A DNA stretch of 37,992 nucleotides. Source: Marixanthomonas sp963974425. GTDB lineage: Bacteria; Bacteroidota; Bacteroidia; Flavobacteriales; Flavobacteriaceae. The DNA is taken from positions 1-37,992 of the forward strand of contig NZ_CAXBCK010000037.1 of NCBI RefSeq assembly GCF_963974425.1. Reading direction: 5' to 3'. Below, in pieces: positions 25,488-32,616 of this stretch. The notes below the pieces were generated by a model that saw only the letters and a list, made by a program, of their open reading frames with translations, had not been told where the DNA came from and did no database searches. The number at the start of each line of letters is the position of its first letter. The stretch's first letter is position 1. A program made the position numbers and the translations under genes.

Positions 25488-25928
25488 ATGAAGAAAGTAA
25501 TACCTTTATTATTAAGTATCTTACTATTTATTTTTGCTTCCTGTAGTAAAGGCAACTATAGTGACTGTGCTCTTGTTTCTCCGGTAGAACCAGTAGCATT
25601 TATATCAATTGAAAATAGTGAAGGTGTTTCTCTTTTAGGCGAAGATAATGTATACAAACCTTCAGAAATAACATTGACAAGAGGTACGGATACGCTTTTT
25701 TTAGATTTTTCTGAAGGTAATGATAAAATGGCTATTGTTCTTTTTTTTGAGCAATTCGAATCTGAAAAAGACTATTCTTTGAACCTGAATGATGATGAAA
25801 CCGATATACTAAACCTAAACTTAAAACTAAATCCAGGTAAATGTTTCGATGTACTATCGATTGAAAAATTTAAATTGAACGGCGAAGAAATACAGCCTGA
25901 AAACGGAGCGTATACTATTCAGAAATAA
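25488..25928 (+). CDS. Small lipoprotein between parE and parC
   Basis: A 146-residue lipoprotein with signal MKKVIPLLLSILLFIFASC (lipobox Cys19). The mature part is acidic and beta-like (SIENSEGVSLLGEDNVY, LTRGTDTLFLDFSEGNDK, NLNLKLNPGKCFDVLSIEKF), and two cysteines remain (at 27 and about 123). I do not recognise the family. It begins 12 bases after parE and ends 40 bases before parC, in the same direction, so it is inside the topoisomerase operon. A functional connection to chromosome segregation is not evident; it may simply ride on the same transcript. Confidence 0.75.
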   Translation: MKKVIPLLLSILLFIFASCSKGNYSDCALVSPVEPVAFISIENSEGVSLLGEDNVYKPSEITLTRGTDTLFLDFSEGNDKMAIVLFFEQFESEKDYSLNLNDDETDILNLNLKLNPGKCFDVLSIEKFKLNGEEIQPENGAYTIQK

Positions 25929-25968
25929 AAATTAAACCAATGCTGTGCGAGCAGCCCAATATTAATAC

Positions 25969-28611
25969 ATGGCGGAAGAAAATACCCCAAACGAAGAAGA
26001 ATTAAACCCACAGGAGGAACCCACCGAAAATAGTGAAACCATCACGAAAGTCACGGGTATGTACCGCGACTGGTTTTTAGATTATGCCAGTTATGTGATT
26101 TTGGAGCGTGCTGTTCCTGCGATAGAAGACGGTTTTAAACCTGTACAACGGCGCATCATGCATTCCATGAAAGATTTGGATGATGGCCGTTATAACAAAG
26201 TTGCCAATATTGTAGGACATACCATGCAGTATCACCCTCACGGTGATGCCAGTATTGCCGATGCGATGGTGCAAATTGGTCAAAAAGACCTCTTGATTGA
26301 CACCCAAGGTAACTGGGGAAATATTTTAACAGGAGACCGGGCAGCAGCTTCCCGATATATTGAAGCACGACTTTCAAAATTTGCCTTAGATGTAGTTTAT
26401 AACCCAAAAATAACCGGATGGCAAGCTTCGTATGATGGTCGTAAAAAAGAGCCGATTAATTTACCGGTAATGTTTCCGTTATTGTTAGCTCAAGGAGCTG
26501 AAGGTATTGCAGTGGGGCTTTCTACAAAGGTACTACCACATAATTTTATTGAGTTAATTGATGCTTCAGTTAAACACCTGCAAGGAAAACGTTTCCAGTT
26601 AGTTCCCGATTTTCCAACGGGAGGAATTATGGACGCAACGGACTATAAAGATGGGGTTCGCGGGGGTAAAATAAGAAGCCGTGCAAAAATAAGTCAATAC
26701 GATAAAAACATACTGGTTATTACCGAAATACCGTATGCGACCACAACTTCTTCTTTAATCGACTCCATTTTAAAAGCCAATGAAAAAGGAAAGATAAAAG
26801 TTAAGAAAATTGAAGATAATACGGCTGCCGAAGTGGAGATATTGGTACATATTCCAAATGGTATTTCACCGGACAAGACGATTGATGCGTTATATGCTTT
26901 TACCAGTTGTGAAAACTCCGTATCACCCTTAGGTTGTGTTATTGAAGACAATAAACCACTGTTTGTAGGGGTTTCTGAAATGCTCCGTCGTTCTACCGAT
27001 AGAACTGTAGAACTACTTAAAAGTGAGTTGGAAATCAAACTCGATGAATATGAAGAACAATGGCATTTTGCTTCCTTAGAGCGAATTTTCATTGAAAATA
27101 GAATCTATCGTGATATTGAAGAAGAAGAAACATGGGAAGGCGTAATTAAGGCAATTGACGAAGGATTAAAGCCGCATATTAAGCATTTAAAACGCGCCGT
27201 GACCGAAGAAGATATCGTCCGGTTAACCGAAATTAGAATTAAGCGAATTTCAAAATTTGATATTGATAAAGCACAACAAAAAATTGATGCGCTGGAAGAT
27301 AACATTGCTGAAATAAAGCATCACTTAAACAATCTTATTGAGTACGCAATAGATTACTTTAAACGGCTTAAAAAGGATTATGGTGAAGGAAAAGAGCGTA
27401 AAACTGAAATTCGTGTTTTTGAAGATATTGAAGCCACAAAAGTTGTAATTAGAAACACAAAACTATATGTAAATAGGGAAGAAGGTTTTATTGGTACAAG
27501 TCTTCGTCGTGACGAATATGTTACTGATTGTAGTGATATTGATGACATCATCTGTTTTACTGAAGAAGGAAAGATGGTAGTCACGAAAGTTGATACAAAG
27601 ACTTTTATCGGTAAAAATATTATTCACGTAGCTGTCTTTAAAAAGAAAGACAAACGACGTATTTACAATATGATTTACCGCGACGGAAAAAACGGAACTA
27701 CGTATGTAAAACGCTTTTCAGTCACTTCGATGACGCGCGATCGTGATTATGACCTTACACAAGGCAACAAAGGAAGTAAAGTGCTATATTTTACTGCAAA
27801 CCCTAATGGCGAGGCCGAAGTGGTCACAATCCTTTTAAGACAAAAAGGAAACATTAAAAAATTAAAATTCGATCTTGATTTTGCTGATCAAAATGTAAAA
27901 GGAAGAAACTCTAAAGGAAATATTGTTACAAAGTATCCTGTTAAACGAGTTGAATTGAAGGAAAAAGGGCTTTCTACTTTAAAACCCAGAAAAATTTGGT
28001 TTGACGAAACTGTTAAACGACTTAATATGGATGACAGAGGCGAACTATTAGGGCAGTTTAGAAGTGAAGATAGGTTGCTGATTGTAAACCAAGATGGAAC
28101 TGTTAAAACGGCGGTACCTGAACTTACGCTACGTTTCGATGACGATATGATCGTACTTGAAAAATGGGAGCCTAAAAAACCGCTCTCTGCTATTTATTGG
28201 GATGGCGAAAAAGAACTGTTTTACGTAAAACGCTTTTTAGTAGAAAATCCTGACAAAGAAGAAGTGATTATTTCAGACCATCCAAAGTCTTATCTCGAAA
28301 AAATATTCACGGAGTATCGTCCTATGGCCGAAGTAGTTTTTGTGAAGCAACGTGGGAAAGAACGGGAAGATAATTTAGAACTGAACTTGGAAGAATTTAT
28401 CGCTATTAAAGGCATAACAGCTTTAGGAAACCAATTAACTAAAGAAAAAGTCCTTGAAATTAACACATTAGATGCGTTGCCTTACAACCCTCCGAAAGAG
28501 GTTTCTACGAAAGATATAGATGTAATTGATGAAGAAGCTGTTTCAGAAGGGGGAAATGATTTAGATGGAGAAGGTGATGATGGAGAAGGACAAACTTCTT
28601 TGTTTGAATAA
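25969..28611 (+). CDS. parC: DNA topoisomerase IV subunit A
   Basis: An 880-residue DNA-cleaving subunit. The catalytic tyrosine is Tyr130 in AAASRYIEARLS. The winged-helix region has FKPVQRRIMHSM near 56-67 and HPHGDASIADAM at 89-100. The position equal to E. coli GyrA Ser83 is Ala94, and the Asp87 equivalent is Asp98, a natural state that may reduce quinolone contact. The tower and coiled-coil regions follow, then a C-terminal beta-pinwheel domain (about 500-800) and an acidic tail (NDLDGEGDDGEGQ) ending in SLFE. It decatenates chromosomes with ParE. At 880 residues it is longer than E. coli ParC, as is usual in Bacteroidota. Confidence 0.93.
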   Translation: MAEENTPNEEELNPQEEPTENSETITKVTGMYRDWFLDYASYVILERAVPAIEDGFKPVQRRIMHSMKDLDDGRYNKVANIVGHTMQYHPHGDASIADAMVQIGQKDLLIDTQGNWGNILTGDRAAASRYIEARLSKFALDVVYNPKITGWQASYDGRKKEPINLPVMFPLLLAQGAEGIAVGLSTKVLPHNFIELIDASVKHLQGKRFQLVPDFPTGGIMDATDYKDGVRGGKIRSRAKISQYDKNILVITEIPYATTTSSLIDSILKANEKGKIKVKKIEDNTAAEVEILVHIPNGISPDKTIDALYAFTSCENSVSPLGCVIEDNKPLFVGVSEMLRRSTDRTVELLKSELEIKLDEYEEQWHFASLERIFIENRIYRDIEEEETWEGVIKAIDEGLKPHIKHLKRAVTEEDIVRLTEIRIKRISKFDIDKAQQKIDALEDNIAEIKHHLNNLIEYAIDYFKRLKKDYGEGKERKTEIRVFEDIEATKVVIRNTKLYVNREEGFIGTSLRRDEYVTDCSDIDDIICFTEEGKMVVTKVDTKTFIGKNIIHVAVFKKKDKRRIYNMIYRDGKNGTTYVKRFSVTSMTRDRDYDLTQGNKGSKVLYFTANPNGEAEVVTILLRQKGNIKKLKFDLDFADQNVKGRNSKGNIVTKYPVKRVELKEKGLSTLKPRKIWFDETVKRLNMDDRGELLGQFRSEDRLLIVNQDGTVKTAVPELTLRFDDDMIVLEKWEPKKPLSAIYWDGEKELFYVKRFLVENPDKEEVIISDHPKSYLEKIFTEYRPMAEVVFVKQRGKEREDNLELNLEEFIAIKGITALGNQLTKEKVLEINTLDALPYNPPKEVSTKDIDVIDEEAVSEGGNDLDGEGDDGEGQTSLFE

Positions 28612-28628
28612 ATAAAATTAGAGCATTC

Positions 28629-29054
28629 ATGGCAAGTTTATATCAAGAGTTTAAAAATTTTGCTATAAAAGGCAATATGATCGATATGGCGGTCGGGATC
28701 ATTATTGGTACCGCCTTTAATAATGTGGTTAGTACATTGGTGAAAAAAGTGGTGATGCCGCCGCTTTCTTTACTTACTGATGATGTTAGATTGGGCGATA
28801 AAAAATACATTCTTCGTCAAGCTGCCGAAGGAGTTGATGAAGTCGCTATTGGTTATGGAGAGCTTATGGAGGTTTTAATTGATTTCCTTATTATAGCTTT
28901 TACAATTTTCGTGGTCATCAAGTTTATTAATCGCTTTAAGAAAAAATCTGAAGACCCTAAAAATAAAACGGTGGAAACCCCTAAAAACATTGAGTTACTT
29001 TCCAATATTGAAAAGTTAATGGAGGAACAAAATGCTATGTTAAAAGAGAAATGA
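28629..29054 (+). CDS. mscL: Large-conductance mechanosensitive channel
   Basis: A 141-residue channel protein. The N-terminal helix and first membrane segment read EFKNFAIKGNMIDMAVGIIIGTAFNNVVSTLVKKVVMPPLSLL, the family signature. The periplasmic loop with VDEVAIGYGELM follows, then the second membrane segment at about 83-102 (LIDFLIIAFTIFVVIKFINRF) and a charged C-terminal helix. It opens on hypo-osmotic shock to release solutes. It starts 17 bases after parC and is probably cotranscribed, although the connection is only positional. Confidence 0.94.
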   Translation: MASLYQEFKNFAIKGNMIDMAVGIIIGTAFNNVVSTLVKKVVMPPLSLLTDDVRLGDKKYILRQAAEGVDEVAIGYGELMEVLIDFLIIAFTIFVVIKFINRFKKKSEDPKNKTVETPKNIELLSNIEKLMEEQNAMLKEK

Positions 29055-29156
29055 TGCTAGATGCACGCTGACAGTTGCTTGACGAATGCTGCTGGGTGTT
29101 GATTTCTCGCGATGTCACAAAGATGCTAGTAGAATGGGTTAGAAACGTTTTTAATT

Positions 29157-29184
29157 CTACTGCTTACTGTCTACTGCCTACTTA
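29157..29184. repeat. Imperfect tandem heptamer repeat
   Basis: Four 7-base units: CTACTGC, TTACTGT, CTACTGC, CTACTTA. They sit at the end of the 123-base mscL to lipoprotein gap and run over the stop codon of the convergent gene at 29178. The rest of the gap has no gene. Similar heptad repeats occur in intergenic DNA of other Flavobacteria, by recollection. Confidence 0.6.
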
Positions 29185-29561
29185 ACACTACTTTCTACCT
29201 TAGTAGCAGTTCCTTTTTGTTTTTTTTCTTGTCCCACAATATTGTATTCAAAAGTATATTCATCGCCATCAGTAGTTAAAATTTTCATGTGAATGGCCTT
29301 TTCTTCAGCACGATTTTTAGGGTTAATTTTCTGCACAATGTATTCACAATCATTAATCCATCGTACGCTTGATGTATCTGCTTTTCCTTGATAGTAGTCT
29401 ATTTCTATCGAGTCGTTACGCATAAAAGTGGTTGTCTCAAGCTCAGTGCCCACTAATGCTTTAAACTCAAAAGTTCCATTTTTAAATTTTTTGCAGTTTC
29501 TTTCAGGCTGATAGCAGCCAGCTAAAATAAATAACAGGAAAATTGAGGAGAGTAAACGCAT
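29178..29561 (-). CDS. Lipoprotein conserved in Flavobacteria
   Basis: A 127-residue lipoprotein. Signal MRLLSSIFLLFILAGC with lipobox Cys16. The mature part has CYQPERNCKKFKNGTFEFK and FMRNDSIEIDYYQGKAD, then SSVRWINDCEYIVQKINPKNRAEEKAIHMKI near the middle and a lysine-rich end. I recognise this as a conserved flavobacterial protein that databases sometimes label a topoisomerase IV protein. Nothing in the sequence supports that; the label probably came from the neighbouring parC. Its function is unknown. The final codons run into a heptamer repeat. Confidence 0.75.
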   Translation of the reverse strand: MRLLSSIFLLFILAGCYQPERNCKKFKNGTFEFKALVGTELETTTFMRNDSIEIDYYQGKADTSSVRWINDCEYIVQKINPKNRAEEKAIHMKILTTDGDEYTFEYNIVGQEKKQKGTATKVESSVK

Positions 29562-29657
29562 AAAATTAGTTTCTATGCAAATTTCCGCATTTTAAAACAA
29601 TTTCGAAATGCTTTATTAAGAATTATTAGTAGATAATTGCTGATAAAATAGGGGCTT

Positions 29658-30044
29658 TTAATTTTCGTAGGCTTTAAAGCTTCCATCTTTATAGAAAATC
29701 ACGATTTTATCTATTTCAGTTTCTTTGCCAAGCGTATCCTCTTCACGAAAAGTTTCTTTAGGTATATTACTTATTGAACTCTTTTTTATATCAACAACTG
29801 GTTTTTCGTTTTCTTTTTGTGTAGGGAAGGAGCCTTTACCATTTAGCAACCAATATAATTCTACTTCTGGAAATTTCTGAACAACTTGCATAACAAATTC
29901 TAAACTGGGTTTATTTCTACCCGAAAGTAAATGCGAAATAGTAGAGCGGTTAAAGTCTATCGCTTCAGAAAAAGCAGTAGCAGATAACCCATAAAAATCC
30001 ATGATTTTTTCAAGCCTTTTAGTAAAATCTTCACTGTTTACCAT
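29658..30044 (-). CDS. XRE-family HTH regulator
   Basis: A 128-residue regulator when started at ATG 30042-30044; a five-residue longer opening at 30059 is also possible. The Cro/CI-type helix-turn-helix covers about 5-58 (LEKIMDFYGLSATAFSEAIDFNRSTISHLLSGRNKPS), followed by LYWLLNGKGSFPTQ. The tail (about 75-128) is polar and carries IVIFYKDGSFKAYEN. Ligand unknown. Its promoter (minus-strand TTG 30106-30104, N21, TACATTTG 30082-30075) overlaps an operator-like palindrome, and another lies on its start codon, which predicts negative autoregulation. It is divergent from a zinc carboxypeptidase, whose promoter carries the same palindrome. Confidence 0.85.
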   Translation of the reverse strand: MVNSEDFTKRLEKIMDFYGLSATAFSEAIDFNRSTISHLLSGRNKPSLEFVMQVVQKFPEVELYWLLNGKGSFPTQKENEKPVVDIKKSSISNIPKETFREEDTLGKETEIDKIVIFYKDGSFKAYEN

Positions 30045-30051
30045 TGTAACG
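30036..30051. promoter_or_regulatory. Operator-like site A, GTTTAC-CATT-GTAACG
   Basis: A near-palindrome of the form GTTTAC-N4-GTAAAC overlapping the start codon of the XRE gene (30042-30044). Left half exact, right half GTAACG (four of six). Confidence 0.5.
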
Positions 30052-30070
30052 TAATTCAAAACATTCTATC

Positions 30071-30086
30071 GTTTACAAATGTAAAA
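30071..30086. promoter_or_regulatory. Operator-like site B, GTTTAC-AAAT-GTAAAA
   Basis: GTTTAC-N4-GTAAAA with one change in the right half. Centre 35 bases from site A. It covers the -7 element (TACATTTG on the minus strand, 30075-30082) of the XRE promoter. Confidence 0.6.
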
Positions 30087-30106
30087 TATTACGATAACAA
30101 CACCAA
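30075..30106 (-). promoter_or_regulatory. Promoter of the XRE regulator
   Basis: On the minus strand, TTG at 30106-30104, a 21-base spacer and TACATTTG at 30082-30075, matching the Bacteroidota pattern. The start codon at 30044 lies 30 bases further. Overlaps operator site B. Confidence 0.6.
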
Positions 30107-30122
30107 ATTAAACATTGTAAAA
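30107..30122. promoter_or_regulatory. Operator-like half site C
   Basis: Right half GTAAAA with a preceding CATT spacer; the left half (ATTAAA) matches only three of six. Its centre is 36 bases from site B, which keeps the phasing, but on sequence alone it is weak. Confidence 0.35.
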
Positions 30123-30248
30123 GCTTGTTCGTGCTAAAGTGTAAGATTATATAACGACACATAAGTAACTGATATTATGATATTTGTATGTTTATACATG
30201 AATGAATGTTAAATTAACTTGAACCACATCGGTTTAAAGCAGTTATTT

Positions 30249-30264
30249 GTTTACAAGTGTACCC
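30249..30264. promoter_or_regulatory. Operator-like site D, GTTTAC-AAGT-GTACCC
   Basis: Left half extends to TTTGTTTAC, identical to the left arm of site E exactly 35 bases away. The right half is GTACCC, three of six. Confidence 0.45.
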
Positions 30265-30280
30265 ATATTTAAATATATTT

Positions 30281-30302
30281 TTTGTTTACGGTTGTAAACA
30301 AA
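30281..30302. promoter_or_regulatory. Operator-like site E, perfect 22-base palindrome
   Basis: TTTGTTTAC (30281-30289), GGTT, GTAAACAAA (30294-30302): nine-base arms, fully complementary. It lies just before the TAACTTTG box at 30311-30318 and overlaps the -33 area, the classic place for a repressor of the carboxypeptidase gene. Confidence 0.65.
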
Positions 30303-30310
30303 GGGTTGTT

Positions 30311-30318
30311 TAACTTTG
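30311..30318 (+). promoter_or_regulatory. Putative -7 element TAACTTTG for the carboxypeptidase
   Basis: TAACTTTG, a TAnnTTTG match 17 bases before the ATG at 30336. A TTG at 30292-30294 lies 16 bases upstream, inside operator E. Confidence 0.55.
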
Positions 30319-30335
30319 TCAACAGAATTAAAGTT

Positions 30336-31478
30336 ATGACAATAGAAGAAGCATATCAATCCTATTTCTTAGCTCCTGTTAAAGGACGTTACATTACCTT
30401 AAAAGATGTAATGCCGCTTATAAAAAACAATTCAGAAATTGTAATTTATAAAACGGTGGTTTCAGAAAAAGGAAAAGAAATTCCTGTTTTAAAAATTGGA
30501 AATGGAGCTAAAAAGGTTTTGGCCTGGTCACAAATGCATGGAAATGAATCGACGACCACAAAAGCTGTTTTAGACTTTTTAAAATTTATCGATCAAAAAG
30601 AACTGTTTCAGAAAGAAAAAAAACATTTTTTAAGCACGTATACGCTTTACCTAGTTCCTATATTAAATCCTGATGGCGCTGAGGCTTATACTCGAGAAAA
30701 TGCTAATAAAGTCGATTTAAACCGGGATGCGTTGAACCTGACTCAAAAAGAAAGCCAGCATTTGCACGATCTTTTTAACGAAATAAAGCCGGCTTTATGT
30801 TTAAACCTTCACGACCAGCGCACCATATATGGACTGGATAACAATAAAACCGCCACCATATCATTTTTAGCACCCTCTGCCGATAAAGATCGTACAATTA
30901 CAAAGGCACGCCAAACTGCAATGGGACTTATAGTAAAGATGAGCAATGTGTTGCAAAAGTATATTCCTGGTCAAATAGGGCGCTATGACGACTCCTTTAA
31001 TATTAATTGCGTAGGGGATCGTTTTACCGCTTCTGGAGTACCAACTATTTTATTTGAAGCAGGACATTATCAAAACGATTATCAACGGGAAAAAACACGG
31101 GAGTATATTTTTTATGCCTTTTTAGAGCTGTTTGATATTACTTCAGAAGGGAATAAAGCTTTAGATTACAATGGTTATTTTGGTATTCCTGAAAACAAAA
31201 AAAATTTTTGGGATATTATTTTGAGAAATGCACAAGTAGAACAAGAAAAAGATTCAGTATCTATTGCAATTCAATATAAAGAAGAACTTATTAATAAAAA
31301 AATTCAGTTAATCCCTATTATAAAAGAAGTTAGCGGTTTAATGAATTACAACGGACATAAAGAAATCGATCTTTGTTATGAGGAAATATTAATAAATTCT
31401 CAACAAAAAGTTGTTATTAACGAAGAAGTTTTAACAATTCATTATAAAAATAATGCTAAAGAAATTATTTTTCAATAA
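30336..31478 (+). CDS. Zinc carboxypeptidase-like protein, M14 family
   Basis: A 380-residue protein starting at ATG 30336; an earlier TTG opening at 30282 lies over the operator and promoter. The M14 metal site is visible as His68 and Glu71 (QMHGNEST) and His159 (LNLHDQR). Substrate-binding NPDGAEAY at 111-118 and LNRDA near 128-132 follow, and the probable catalytic Glu241 lies in LFEAGHYQ. The C-terminal 120 residues (about 265-380) are an extra domain with YNGHKEIDLCYEEILINSQQ, of unknown role. No signal peptide is seen, so it should be cytoplasmic. It may trim peptides or cleave an amide such as succinylglutamate-type substrates. The XRE regulator next door likely controls it. Confidence 0.82.
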   Translation: MTIEEAYQSYFLAPVKGRYITLKDVMPLIKNNSEIVIYKTVVSEKGKEIPVLKIGNGAKKVLAWSQMHGNESTTTKAVLDFLKFIDQKELFQKEKKHFLSTYTLYLVPILNPDGAEAYTRENANKVDLNRDALNLTQKESQHLHDLFNEIKPALCLNLHDQRTIYGLDNNKTATISFLAPSADKDRTITKARQTAMGLIVKMSNVLQKYIPGQIGRYDDSFNINCVGDRFTASGVPTILFEAGHYQNDYQREKTREYIFYAFLELFDITSEGNKALDYNGYFGIPENKKNFWDIILRNAQVEQEKDSVSIAIQYKEELINKKIQLIPIIKEVSGLMNYNGHKEIDLCYEEILINSQQKVVINEEVLTIHYKNNAKEIIFQ

Positions 31479-31506
31479 ATGTGTTCTTTTTTTATGAAAA
31501 ACTTAC

Positions 31507-31514
31507 TATTTTTG
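31507..31514 (+). promoter_or_regulatory. Putative -7 element TATTTTTG for the Lrp-type gene
   Basis: TATTTTTG 22 bases before the ATG at 31537. No well-placed TTG is seen upstream. Confidence 0.5.
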
Positions 31515-31536
31515 CACTCCAAAAAAATAAAGAGCT

Positions 31537-32019
31537 ATGGCAAAATTTAAATTAGACGAAACAGATCACAAAATTCTTGATATGCTTATCGAGAATACAC
31601 GAACAGCTTTTACTGACATCGCAAAAAAATTAGGAATTTCTGCAGGAACAGTACATGTACGCGTTAAAAAAATGGAAGATGCAGGATTTATTACAGGATC
31701 TTCACTTAAATTGGATTATAAAAAATTAGGATATTCCTTTATAGCATACGTTGGTGTATTTCTTCAAAAAACATCGCAAACACAATTTGTGTTAGAGCGT
31801 ATTAACGAAATCCCTTTTGTAACTGTTGCTCACGTTACTACGGGCAAGTTCAATATTTTCTGTAAAATTAGAGCAAAAGATACTAGTCATGCTAAAAATA
31901 TTATTTATCAAATAGATGATATTGAGGGTGTTACACGCACTGAAACAATGATTTCATTGGAAGAAAGTATTAATGATAAAAAACGATTAATGCATTCTAT
32001 TTTTATGGATATAAAATAA
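31537..32019 (+). CDS. Lrp/AsnC-family transcriptional regulator
   Basis: A 160-residue regulator. The N-terminal winged HTH covers about 4-60 (LDETDHKILDMLIENTRTAFTDIAKKLGISAGTVHVRVKKMEDAGFI). The C-terminal RAM/ligand domain covers about 70-155 (AYVGVFLQKTSQTQFVLERINEI, then VAHVTTGKFNIFCKIRAKDT). Members sense amino acids and act as local or global regulators. The target is unknown; the carboxypeptidase upstream is a possible but unsupported one. It is followed by a strong terminator and so forms its own transcript. Confidence 0.9.
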   Translation: MAKFKLDETDHKILDMLIENTRTAFTDIAKKLGISAGTVHVRVKKMEDAGFITGSSLKLDYKKLGYSFIAYVGVFLQKTSQTQFVLERINEIPFVTVAHVTTGKFNIFCKIRAKDTSHAKNIIYQIDDIEGVTRTETMISLEESINDKKRLMHSIFMDIK

Positions 32020-32046
32020 AAATAGTATCAATATTATAATTTAGTT

Positions 32047-32077
32047 AACCCTTTGTTTTAATGCAAAGGGTTTTTTT
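32047..32077 (+). terminator. Terminator after the Lrp-type gene
   Basis: AACCCTTTG (32047-32055) and CAAAGGGTT (32064-32072), nine-base perfect stem with an eight-base loop, followed by a T-tract to 32077. Confidence 0.85.
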
Positions 32078-32103
32078 ATCTTTAATATTTAAAACAAGAT
32101 TTT

Positions 32104-32616
32104 ATGGAAACGACAATACCAACATCTCATTACCATCCCTATTTTAAAAGGTATATAGATTTAGTTGTTGAGCATCCATTAAAAAAAGCTTTAAAATTAG
32201 GGATGATAGAATGCAAAAGGTTTTATAAATCACTACCCGAAGATGTTTGGAGTTATCAATATGCAGAAGGAAAATGGACGCCAAAGGAAATCTTGTTGCA
32301 TGTAATAGATACCGAACGTGTTTTTAGTTACCGTGCTTTACAAATAGCTCGATCTAACCAGGTAAAATTAAGAGGTTATGACGAAAATCTTTTTGCAAAG
32401 AACTCCAATGCTAATAATCGTACAATTAAAAGCTTAATAAACGAGTATATGGGGGTACGTGAAGCTACGATAGCACTTTTTAAAAGTTTTTCTGAAGATA
32501 TACTGAATAAAATCGGAACTGCAGATGATAAACCACTGTCTGTTATAGCAGCAGGATTTATTATTTGTGGGCACGAATTGCATCACATAAATATCATAAA
32601 AGAACGATATATATAA
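32104..32616 (+). CDS. DinB-family protein
   Basis: A 170-residue four-helix-bundle protein of the DinB/YfiT type. Candidate metal ligands are His66 (ILLHVIDTERVF) and His157 and His161 (GHELHHINIIKERY). Related enzymes include thiol S-transferases and mycothiol-type or bacillithiol transferases, but the reaction here cannot be assigned. The start is 27 bases after the previous terminator. The stop shares one base with the YihY start (TAATG at 32614-32618), so the two genes are coupled. Confidence 0.85.
   Translation: METTIPTSHYHPYFKRYIDLVVEHPLKKALKLGMIECKRFYKSLPEDVWSYQYAEGKWTPKEILLHVIDTERVFSYRALQIARSNQVKLRGYDENLFAKNSNANNRTIKSLINEYMGVREATIALFKSFSEDILNKIGTADDKPLSVIAAGFIICGHELHHINIIKERYI

Noticed and set aside
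29178..29561. Topoisomerase IV-related function for the lipoprotein
   Set aside because: No ATPase, TOPRIM or winged-helix motif; it is a lipoprotein with signal and lipobox.
30131..30146. Additional operator near GTGCTA-AAGT-GTAAGA
   Set aside because: Only the right half resembles the motif and its centre is 24 bases from site C, out of phase.
30181..30200. TGTAT-GTTT-ATACA palindrome as another member of the operator array
   Set aside because: The arms differ from GTTTAC/GTAAAC and the position does not fit the 35-base phasing, so it is left out.
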